Below, in pieces: positions 17,380 through 25,145 of a stretch of DNA of 26,533 bases. Below the pieces are notes generated by a model. It searched no databases. It saw only the letters and a program-made list of their open reading frames with translations, and had not been told where the DNA came from. The position numbers and the translations under genes were made by a program. The stretch covers positions 1 through 26,533 of IMG/VR virus record IMGVR_UViG_3300042888_000896, one strand, 5' to 3'. The DNA comes from a virus. Positions within the stretch are counted from its first letter, which is position 1. The number at the start of each line of letters is the position of its first letter.

Positions 17380-19410
17380 ATGTCAGAAGTTTTTTCGTTT
17401 CGTCTATCAGAAGATTTTGTAAATAAATATAATAATGTTCCAGCCCCATTTGGATTTTCAGATGCAGGGTCTAACTCATTAGGAGAAATTACATTTATTC
17501 GTACATATTCTCGTGTTAAAGAAGACGGTACAAAAGAACGCTGGCATGAGGTATGTCGCCGTGTAATTGAGGGCATGTATTCAGTTCAAAAAAATCATGC
17601 TAAAGATAATCGCTTACCCTGGAATGATAACAAGGCTCAGAAGTCAGCACAAGAAGCATTCCAGAGAATGTTTGAATTAAAGTGGACACCACCAGGCCGT
17701 GGCCTATGGGCATTTGGAACTCCAATGACTATGGAAAAGCGTAACTCTGCTTCCCTTCAAAACTGTGCAATGGTTTCAACAAGAGATATTGACCGTAATG
17801 ATCCTGGCGCTTTATTTGCTTGGGTAATGGATGCATTAATGCTGGGTATTGGAGTTGGGTTTGATACCCTTGGACAAGAAAAGCAGATGTATATTTATGC
17901 GCCAACAGAGCCAGTATCTATCTATGAAATTCCAGATACTCGTGAAGGTTGGGTTGAGTCAGTTCGTCTTTTAGTCAATTCATTTCTTCGTCAAAACCAA
18001 CCTATTCAAGAGTTTAACTATGACCTCATCCGTCCTCTAGGAGCCCCAATTAAGGGCTTTGGAGGCGTTGCAAGCGGTCCAGCACCACTTATTGATCTCC
18101 ATACACGTATTAGAAATGTAATCGGCTCTAGGGCTGGAGAACTACTAGATAGCCGTGCTATTGTAGACATTGTTAATCTTATTGGTACATGTGTAGTATC
18201 AGGAAATGTTCGTCGTTCTGCTACTCTTGCACTTGGAACACCAGAAGATGATGGTTTCATTAATCTTAAGAATCCAGAAGTATTTCCAGATCGTAACTCA
18301 TATGACCCAGAAAAACCAGGTTGGGCTTGGATGTCAAATAATTCTATTTCAGCAACAGTTGGAACAAAGTATGAAGACTATGTTGATTTAATTGCAGATA
18401 ATGGAGAGCCAGGTTTTATTTGGCTAGATGTTGCTAGAGATTACGGTAGGTTAAAAGATGCACCAGACTATAAGGATTCCCGAATCATGGGATTCAATCC
18501 TTGTGCGGAGCAGCCATTAGAATCTTACGAACTTTGTACACTTGTAGAAGTGCACTTAAATCGTCATGATTCTAAGGAGGACTTCCTCAAGACATTGAAA
18601 TTTGCATATCTTTATGGAAAGACTGTAACATTAATGCCAACACATTGGCAGCAGACAAACGGTATCATGCAACGTAATCGCCGTATTGGAACATCACTTA
18701 CTGGTATTGCTTCTTTTGCTGACAATAGCGGACTTCCAGCATTGCGTGAGTGGATGGATCAAGGGTATGAAAAGATTCGTCATTATGACCACAAGTATTC
18801 TGAGTGGCTATGTGTTCGTGAATCAGTTCGTGTAACTACCGTCAAACCTTCAGGATCTGTGTCACTTCTTTCTGGAGCAACTCCTGGAGTTCACTGGGGT
18901 CCTGGAGGAGAGTTCTATCTTCGTGCTATTCGTTTTGGAAATACAGATCCAATGCTTCATCTTTTCAAAGCAGCGGGGTATAAGATTGAAGATGATGTAG
19001 TATCAGCAAATACCTCAGTAGTATATTTCCCAGTAGCATCAGGACACAAGCGTGCAGAAAAGCAGGTAAGTTTATTTGAGAAAATTGGACTTGCAGCAAC
19101 TGCTCAAAAGTATTGGTCTGACAATGGTGTTTCTGTAACTTTGTCATTTGATAAAGAAGAAGAGACAAAGTTTATTGCTCCAGCACTTAACATGTATGAG
19201 GGTCAACTAAAGGCTGTTTCATTCTTACCAATGGGAAATAAGACATATCCTCAGCAGCCTTATACAGAAATAACAAGAGAACAGTATAACTCCTATGTTG
19301 GAACAATTGGAAAGATTGATTGGTCTGCAATTTATGACGGTAAAGATAACTTAGATGCTGAGTCTGAAAAATACTGTTCAACTGATGCTTGCGAGATTAA
19401 ACTATATTAA
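17380..19410 (+). CDS. nrdJ: Adenosylcobalamin-dependent class II ribonucleotide reductase (monomeric RTPR type)
   Basis: Converts ribonucleotides to deoxyribonucleotides for phage DNA synthesis with a B12-based radical. 676 aa; the Lactobacillus leichmannii enzyme is about 739. Landmarks: NCAMV at C129 (cf. C119), GFNPCAEQPL with the thiyl-radical Cys C375 and Glu E377 (cf. C408/E410), and C386 eleven residues on (cf. C419), together the redox pair and radical site. VRRSATLALG follows a TGTCVVSGN segment, and the C-terminal CSTDAC (C666, C671) is the CxxxxC tail that re-reduces the active site. All are in the expected order, so it should be active if the host supplies cobalamin. It lies between fibre and tail genes, behind its own terminator and promoter. 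Confidence 0.95.
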   Translation: MSEVFSFRLSEDFVNKYNNVPAPFGFSDAGSNSLGEITFIRTYSRVKEDGTKERWHEVCRRVIEGMYSVQKNHAKDNRLPWNDNKAQKSAQEAFQRMFELKWTPPGRGLWAFGTPMTMEKRNSASLQNCAMVSTRDIDRNDPGALFAWVMDALMLGIGVGFDTLGQEKQMYIYAPTEPVSIYEIPDTREGWVESVRLLVNSFLRQNQPIQEFNYDLIRPLGAPIKGFGGVASGPAPLIDLHTRIRNVIGSRAGELLDSRAIVDIVNLIGTCVVSGNVRRSATLALGTPEDDGFINLKNPEVFPDRNSYDPEKPGWAWMSNNSISATVGTKYEDYVDLIADNGEPGFIWLDVARDYGRLKDAPDYKDSRIMGFNPCAEQPLESYELCTLVEVHLNRHDSKEDFLKTLKFAYLYGKTVTLMPTHWQQTNGIMQRNRRIGTSLTGIASFADNSGLPALREWMDQGYEKIRHYDHKYSEWLCVRESVRVTTVKPSGSVSLLSGATPGVHWGPGGEFYLRAIRFGNTDPMLHLFKAAGYKIEDDVVSANTSVVYFPVASGHKRAEKQVSLFEKIGLAATAQKYWSDNGVSVTLSFDKEEETKFIAPALNMYEGQLKAVSFLPMGNKTYPQQPYTEITREQYNSYVGTIGKIDWSAIYDGKDNLDAESEKYCSTDACEIKLY

Positions 19411-19419
19411 GCCGTATCC

Positions 19420-19440
19420 TGCTATAATAAGGGTATAGGA
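19420..19440 (+). promoter_or_regulatory. Extended -10 with short SD leader
   Basis: TGC-TATAAT (19420-19428), predicted start 19435, 11-nt leader containing AGGAG before the ATG at 19446. Confidence 0.65.
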
Positions 19441-19445
19441 GAATA

Positions 19446-22400
19446 ATGTCTAACCCATCTAATTTATATGCAGAAAAGATCTTCAGTGAACACCCGCTGG
19501 CTCTTTGGGCTCTAGACGATAAACTTGACTACATCAGTCTAATATCTGAGGCTCAAAGAAATATTTTGGGATCTTGGGAAGAAACGGGATGTACACTTTC
19601 TTCAGGTACTGGGTTTATAGGTGAGCCATTCCCAGATAGTTATAATACAAAAATCAGTTGTGATATACCTATTGGATCAACCAATGAGGCAATATTAAAA
19701 AGCCCAGAACTTATAAATTTTGATGATCTAAACCAATCACTAGAAACATTTTGTATAGCAACACATTTTTATTCTAATAGCACATATCTTGAGTCTATTA
19801 ATATTGGTTATGAATACACAGATACAACAACATCAAATGTAGTTCAAAAATTAAAAAAGTTTGATACATCACTATTTCAGCAATGGGGTTTTGTATCAGA
19901 AACTTTTGCAATACCAAATGAAAGTACAAATATAAGACTTGTTATTAAAATTGTTACAACTTCTGGTGGAGATAATATTGATGATTATGAATTTTACCTA
20001 AATGGAATATCCTTTGGTCAATGGTCAGAAGAGTTTAACGTTGCTTCTCTTGGAATATCAGCAGAGGCTTTTCCAGAAAATATTGAGTTAACAACTACAA
20101 GTGAGGTAGTTAATGCACCTGCTTATGGAATATCTTCAGACACAGGATATTATTTGGTTAGTAGCAACTCCTTAATTGCAAAAAATACTGGAGTTCCTCT
20201 AGTTTTTGGTGCATCAAATGTTACAAAACTTTTACCAAATGGAAATGATCCTTCTTTTATATTTCCTGGTAAAGGAATGCTTCATGAAAAAGGTAGGTAT
20301 AACGAATATACCGTTGAGTTTTGGACTAGAGTTGATTCTAATGCCTATACACCAAAAAGAATCTTTGGACCTATAGCAAGCCAAGATGGATTATATGTAG
20401 AAGGTGGATTTTTAACATTGTTAATCAATGGTAACTTTAGTTCTCATTTTATTGGTGAATGGTTTAGACCAATGTTAGTTCACTTAAGAGTAATTAAGGA
20501 CAATGCGACTGTTTTAATAAACGGAGAAGAAGTAATCTCATTAAACTTTTTAACAAATTCTATAGTTTTGCCAAACTTAGAGGGAGAAGACTGGCTTGGG
20601 TTTTATGCATATGCAGAAGTTCCCACAGTTGAAATTGATTGTGTGGCTATCTACTCTTATCAAGTTCCTAACATTGTTGCTAAGCGCAGATATGTTTACG
20701 GACAAGGAGTGGGGTCTTCAGAAAATATAGATGCTGCCTATAGTGGAACTACAGCAGTTATTGACTACTCATTTGCAGACTATACAGCAAATTATAATTA
20801 TCCAGATTTTGCTCAATGGCAACAGGGGGCTTTTGATAATTTAAGAACAACCAGTACCTCACTAACCACACCACAATATTCTTTGCCAACAATTTTTACG
20901 GGAACAAAAACAATTCAAGATTTGTATAATGATTCAAAAGACCTATACGATAACATAACAAGTGGATACCTTGGAACGGATAATTATTTTATATGCTTAA
21001 ATCCAGATAACACTTGGGATAGTGAAGGGTCTTATATTAATTTTTCAAACTTTAACATGCTAAGTGATCAGGTTGCAGCATTTTATGGAGTTTTTCAAGT
21101 AAATCAGCAGGGCAGCGGATCAGAAGAAGATGAACAAGTTTTGTTTAAGATATATAGTCAAGAAACCGAAAATTATTTTTTAGTTTCAGTAGATGGGTTA
21201 GAAATTGTATATTCACTATATTATGGAAATTCATTACAAGAGATTTATCGTACAGAATACTTTGCAGTTGAAGAACTTTTTGCTGCAGGAATAGACGTTA
21301 AAAAATTTATAGAGACCTTTGGTGGCAATGTTGCAACATTTTTTGGCAATCAAAATAGTTTAAGTCTTTACGTTGGCGGAGATAACAATGGAGATAAAAC
21401 ATTTAAGGGGTATATTTTTTCAGTTGGATTTTCAACTTCTCTTAATTTAAATAAAATATCACAGTATTTTAATAATTTTGGCATTGCAATTATTGACGAA
21501 TATATAGGTAGTGGAATTGAGTCATCAGAAAATGCTTTAGCGCTTTTATCACATACAGCAAGTTACACTCTACTGCCTACATACGCATACAACAGTTTAT
21601 TCTTAGATATAGGAGTTTCAGGTTACTGGGAAGACTATATGCCATTGACTTATTTTGCTAAGTATGTAAAAAATGATCTTGGCAATTCTTTTTACGATTT
21701 AGATTTTTTACAGTTTAATATTGGCTATCCATCACCATCTAGTCTTTTAGAGTCAGAAACAGTAGGGGCTTGGACATATCAAGACCTACTTAACAAGTAT
21801 TCATTGCCAGCACAACAAACCTATAGTCAGTTAGATAATTCCCTACTTACTGGATACAACAATTATCAAGACATAAAAGAAAATGCATTAAAGTATTATG
21901 AGTACAATACGGATAATGCAGCAGTTCGTAGTTATGTTACTTTCCAGTATATACAAGAGGGTGCAAATAGACCACAAGAAGCATTTACTACGACTGTATC
22001 TGCAAAAGAAAACTCAGTTGTAGATGTTTCTGAATACTCTTCTTGGGCAACAACAAAGTTTGAGGTTGTTGATAATACAATAATCTATCCAAGAAAAGAT
22101 ATTGATTTTAATAGTATTGCTATTGTTTATCATCTTGACTTTAATATAAGGGGAATATTAACAAAACCAATACTTTTAAGAAAGTTAGAAGTGGCTTCTC
22201 AGGCCTTAAATGATAACTCATTTAATCCAATTAAAACAAGATTTGGAACAGAACTGTTTCCATATAAAAGATCTGGAATTTATTTTGATTATAAATCAAA
22301 GAATCCTTTTAGCATTTATAAAGGTAGTACCCCATATTTATACATGAACAGAACATCAGGAATTCAAGTACGTGGAGATTTTGACTCAAACTTTGATCGT

Positions 22401-23087
22401 GGAATTTCTATGCCAATTAACCAGTCACTTTCAGACAACTATAGAGTTAGTGCTCTTCAGTCATGGATTAGGTATGACCAAGAGTCTTTTCCTGGCACAC
22501 CAATAAGTTTGTTTGAGGTTAGACATAAGTCAGACACAATAATTTTTTATGCCGTTGCAAACGACGACTCTGGCAAAAGAGCAAGAATTTATGCTAAAAA
22601 TAAATCAAATAATTTAGACTTTCAGGGATTGTCATACTATGTAAATGGAACTCTTGTCAGAGAACCAGTTTTAACAATAAAAGAATGGGCAATTTTAGGA
22701 ATTAACTTTGGAGAGGCTTTAAGTTTTGATTTATTTAGAGGATCAATTAATTTAAATAGCCCAGCACTATTTAACAACATCTCTTATTACCAGGCAAATA
22801 ATTTGCAGCAAGTGCAGTCAATAATCTCTAGGCCTTGGTTTAAGGTAGAACAAGATGGCCCAACCACCCGCCAGTGGTCTTTTTGGAAAAATAACTTTAC
22901 CTGGGAGGGTGTTCTTGTTATTTCAGCCTCTGCCTTATATGGAGTAAATGCTCAAGATGTGTATAGAAATTATTTAGGAATTAATAAGATTATTATTGAC
23001 GATCAAGAAGGTATGATATTTGATGCTGACAGGCTTAAAGTCTATAATGATATGTCTTGGTCAACATTTGTAGGCACACCAGTGTAA
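19446..23087 (+). CDS. Large minor tail / receptor-binding protein with LamG-like domains, 1213 aa
   Basis: The N-terminal SEHPLALWALDDKLDYISLI matches the 'EHPLALW.LD' start that I recall from large actinophage minor tail proteins. About three concanavalin/LamG-like beta-sandwich stretches are visible: residues roughly 281-372 (NEYTVEFWTRVDS...RVIKDNATVLINGE), 541-665 (YGVFQVNQQ...LYVGGDNNGDKTFKG) and 995-1135 (LQSWIRYDQE...YVNGTLVREP). These are typical glycan-binding folds. The whole chain is rich in Tyr, Asn and Ser, as expected for an extended virion surface protein. No catalytic motif. It has no SD-deficient start; the leader is short with AGGAG. It sits between RNR and the portal. Confidence 0.8.
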   Translation: MSNPSNLYAEKIFSEHPLALWALDDKLDYISLISEAQRNILGSWEETGCTLSSGTGFIGEPFPDSYNTKISCDIPIGSTNEAILKSPELINFDDLNQSLETFCIATHFYSNSTYLESINIGYEYTDTTTSNVVQKLKKFDTSLFQQWGFVSETFAIPNESTNIRLVIKIVTTSGGDNIDDYEFYLNGISFGQWSEEFNVASLGISAEAFPENIELTTTSEVVNAPAYGISSDTGYYLVSSNSLIAKNTGVPLVFGASNVTKLLPNGNDPSFIFPGKGMLHEKGRYNEYTVEFWTRVDSNAYTPKRIFGPIASQDGLYVEGGFLTLLINGNFSSHFIGEWFRPMLVHLRVIKDNATVLINGEEVISLNFLTNSIVLPNLEGEDWLGFYAYAEVPTVEIDCVAIYSYQVPNIVAKRRYVYGQGVGSSENIDAAYSGTTAVIDYSFADYTANYNYPDFAQWQQGAFDNLRTTSTSLTTPQYSLPTIFTGTKTIQDLYNDSKDLYDNITSGYLGTDNYFICLNPDNTWDSEGSYINFSNFNMLSDQVAAFYGVFQVNQQGSGSEEDEQVLFKIYSQETENYFLVSVDGLEIVYSLYYGNSLQEIYRTEYFAVEELFAAGIDVKKFIETFGGNVATFFGNQNSLSLYVGGDNNGDKTFKGYIFSVGFSTSLNLNKISQYFNNFGIAIIDEYIGSGIESSENALALLSHTASYTLLPTYAYNSLFLDIGVSGYWEDYMPLTYFAKYVKNDLGNSFYDLDFLQFNIGYPSPSSLLESETVGAWTYQDLLNKYSLPAQQTYSQLDNSLLTGYNNYQDIKENALKYYEYNTDNAAVRSYVTFQYIQEGANRPQEAFTTTVSAKENSVVDVSEYSSWATTKFEVVDNTIIYPRKDIDFNSIAIVYHLDFNIRGILTKPILLRKLEVASQALNDNSFNPIKTRFGTELFPYKRSGIYFDYKSKNPFSIYKGSTPYLYMNRTSGIQVRGDFDSNFDRGISMPINQSLSDNYRVSALQSWIRYDQESFPGTPISLFEVRHKSDTIIFYAVANDDSGKRARIYAKNKSNNLDFQGLSYYVNGTLVREPVLTIKEWAILGINFGEALSFDLFRGSINLNSPALFNNISYYQANNLQQVQSIISRPWFKVEQDGPTTRQWSFWKNNFTWEGVLVISASALYGVNAQDVYRNYLGINKIIIDDQEGMIFDADRLKVYNDMSWSTFVGTPV

Positions 23088-23089
23088 TC

Positions 23090-23098
23090 TGGTATACT
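23090..23098 (+). promoter_or_regulatory. Extended -10 promoter, near-exactly leaderless
   Basis: TGG-TATACT, then seven bases to the ATG at 23106, which is the chosen start; an earlier ATG at 23100 lies only one base after the box. No SD. Confidence 0.55.
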
Positions 23099-23105
23099 TA
23101 TGGTT

Positions 23106-23504
23106 ATGGATTCTTTAATTAACCCAAAAACTGGCAAGCCAATTGTTGAAAATGTACGACGTAAGGTCATTGATAAGCATTATGACTGGGGTCTATACGT
23201 TTATAAGAAGGCAAACGGAAAATGGTTTACTGATGGAACTGGTTCTGTATTAAACATTCCCTCTCAAAAAGGTGACATATCAAAGATCGCAGAACTTAAA
23301 AGGGCTGCAATATTTAATGGTGACGATGGAGATGGAACAGCACATTTTGTTCCTGGACTAACAAGGGTATCTGAAGAAGAATATTCAGAACAAAAAGATA
23401 GAATGATTCAAGGTTTAATTCCAAATGTTAATGACCTAGGCGCTATCGCCGATGCACAGAAGACATTAAAAACACACGGAAGGGATGCGTACGAAAGTGA
23501 CTGA
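23106..23504 (+). CDS. Hypothetical protein before portal, 132 aa
   Basis: Begins MDSLINPKTGKPIVENVRRK, with HYDWGLYVYKKANGKWFTDG and a helical, charged end (VSEEEYSEQKDRMIQGLIPN). A small alpha/beta protein directly ahead of the portal gene could be a head-associated or terminase-adjacent factor, but no domain is recognised. The start at 23106 rather than 23100 is based on the -10 position. It overlaps the portal start by a few codons. Confidence 0.7.
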   Translation: MDSLINPKTGKPIVENVRRKVIDKHYDWGLYVYKKANGKWFTDGTGSVLNIPSQKGDISKIAELKRAAIFNGDDGDGTAHFVPGLTRVSEEEYSEQKDRMIQGLIPNVNDLGAIADAQKTLKTHGRDAYESD

Positions 23505-25104
23505 TGATGATGATAACTTCCAGTATGTTAGAGCAAGTTTAAATACTCAAGAGCAAGAAGAAAGTAAGTTTAATTTAAGTGACCCATTTAATAAAAACTG
23601 GGAAGAGTTACAGAAATACTCTGGTCTAGATCAAAACTTCCGTCGTCGTGTAGCAAGACAAGTAAGCAAGGCAATAACGCCAAATGAAGCATACCTAGAT
23701 TCTGCAAACGCAACCCCATCTGGAGTAGATGCTGGATCAAAGGCTCTTAATCCTGGAACGGTATACAGAAATGGATACGGTCTATTTGACGTAATCACAC
23801 CACCATACAACATGTATGAACTTGCAAACTTCTATGATACTTCTTTTGCTAACCATGCAGCAATTGATGCAAAGGTAGAAAACATTGTTGGCCTTGGTTA
23901 TCGTTTTGACATTGCAGATAGAACTGCACTTAGACTAGAAATGTCAGAAGATGAATCAGCAACAGATAGAGCAAGAAATAGAATTGAAAGAGCCAAAATT
24001 GAATTACGTGACTGGCTAGAAAACCTTAATGACGATGATAGTTTTACAAAGATAATGGAAAAGGTTTATACAGATGTTGAAGCAACAGGTAATGGTTTTA
24101 TTGAAGTTGGTAGAACTATCAAAGGTGAGATTGGATACATTGGTCACATCCCAGCAACTACTGTTCGTGTCCGTAGACTAAACGATGGATTTCTTCAGAT
24201 TATTGGGCAGGCAGTTGTTTACTTTAGAAATTTTGGTGCAACCAATCCAAACCCAGTAACAGCAGATAGTCGTGCAAATGAGATTATTCACATCAAGTCT
24301 TACTCTCCACTAAACACATACTATGGTATTCCAGATATTGTTTCTGCAATGCCGTCTTTAATTGGAGATCAACTTGCTTCAAGATACAACATTGACTACT
24401 TTGAAAATAAGGCTGTCCCACGATACATTATTACTCTAAAGGGTGCAAAGTTATCTGGAGACGCAGAAGACAAGATGTTTAGATTCCTTCAAACTGGGCT
24501 AAAGTCTCAGTCTCACAGAACTCTATATATCCCACTTCCTGGAGATACAGATCAAAATAAAGTTGAGTTCAAGATGGAGCCAATTGAAAACGGTATCCAA
24601 GATGGATCATTCAAGGAGTATCGTAAGCAAAATCGTGATGATATTTTAATTGCTCATCAAGTACCTATTTCAAAACTCGGTGGATCAGAGTCTGGTCTTG
24701 CAGCAGCACTTTCTCAAGACAGAACGTTTAAAGAGCAAGTTGCTCGTCCTGCACAGCACCATCTTGAAAAGGTTGTCAACAAGATCATTAAGGAAAAGAC
24801 AGATGTTCTTGAACTTAAGTTTAACGAACTAACCCTTACTGATGAAATTGCTCAGTCTCAGATTATTGAAAGATATGTCAAGACTCAAGTAATGACTCCA
24901 AATGAGGCTCGTGAAGCACTTGATTTGCCACAGAGAAAAGATGGAGACACTCCATTTGTTATGACTCCAAGACAGGCAACAGATGCCAGAGCAAACCTTG
25001 CTGGCAATCGTCAGAGAGATGCAGAAAGAACAAATAGCCAATCAGATGGAGCAGCCACAGTTGATGGACGCAATCCACAAGGAGAGGGAAGAGCGTCTCA
25101 GTAA
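23485..25104 (+). CDS. Portal protein, HK97/PBSX-type
   Basis: 539 aa forming the dodecameric ring at the head vertex through which DNA enters and leaves. Visible features: a central segment YELANFYDTSFANHAAIDAK followed by VENIVGLGYRFDI, the usual portal entry region; SRANEIIHIKSYSPLNTYYG; YFENKAVPRYIITLKGAKLS; and DILIAHQVPISKLGGSESGL with a helical QVARPAQHHLEKVVNKI tail that fits the PBSX/phage portal pattern. A Gln/Arg/Asp-rich end follows. Start uncertain: ATG at 23485 has GGAAGGG almost touching it, while GTG at 23497 is better spaced and overlaps the upstream stop. Confidence 0.9.
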   Translation: MRTKVTDDDDNFQYVRASLNTQEQEESKFNLSDPFNKNWEELQKYSGLDQNFRRRVARQVSKAITPNEAYLDSANATPSGVDAGSKALNPGTVYRNGYGLFDVITPPYNMYELANFYDTSFANHAAIDAKVENIVGLGYRFDIADRTALRLEMSEDESATDRARNRIERAKIELRDWLENLNDDDSFTKIMEKVYTDVEATGNGFIEVGRTIKGEIGYIGHIPATTVRVRRLNDGFLQIIGQAVVYFRNFGATNPNPVTADSRANEIIHIKSYSPLNTYYGIPDIVSAMPSLIGDQLASRYNIDYFENKAVPRYIITLKGAKLSGDAEDKMFRFLQTGLKSQSHRTLYIPLPGDTDQNKVEFKMEPIENGIQDGSFKEYRKQNRDDILIAHQVPISKLGGSESGLAAALSQDRTFKEQVARPAQHHLEKVVNKIIKEKTDVLELKFNELTLTDEIAQSQIIERYVKTQVMTPNEAREALDLPQRKDGDTPFVMTPRQATDARANLAGNRQRDAERTNSQSDGAATVDGRNPQGEGRASQ

Positions 25105-25135
25105 TTGAGAAATCTCTTAAAACATTTGGTATAAT
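25105..25135 (+). promoter_or_regulatory. -35 and extended -10, near-leaderless, for the head protease
   Basis: TTGAGA (25105-25110), 19-bp spacer and TGG-TATAAT (25127-25135), ten bases to the ATG at 25146. Expected leader 2-4 nt with no good SD. The box lies right after the portal stop codon. Confidence 0.55.
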
Positions 25136-25145
25136 GGATAACGAT

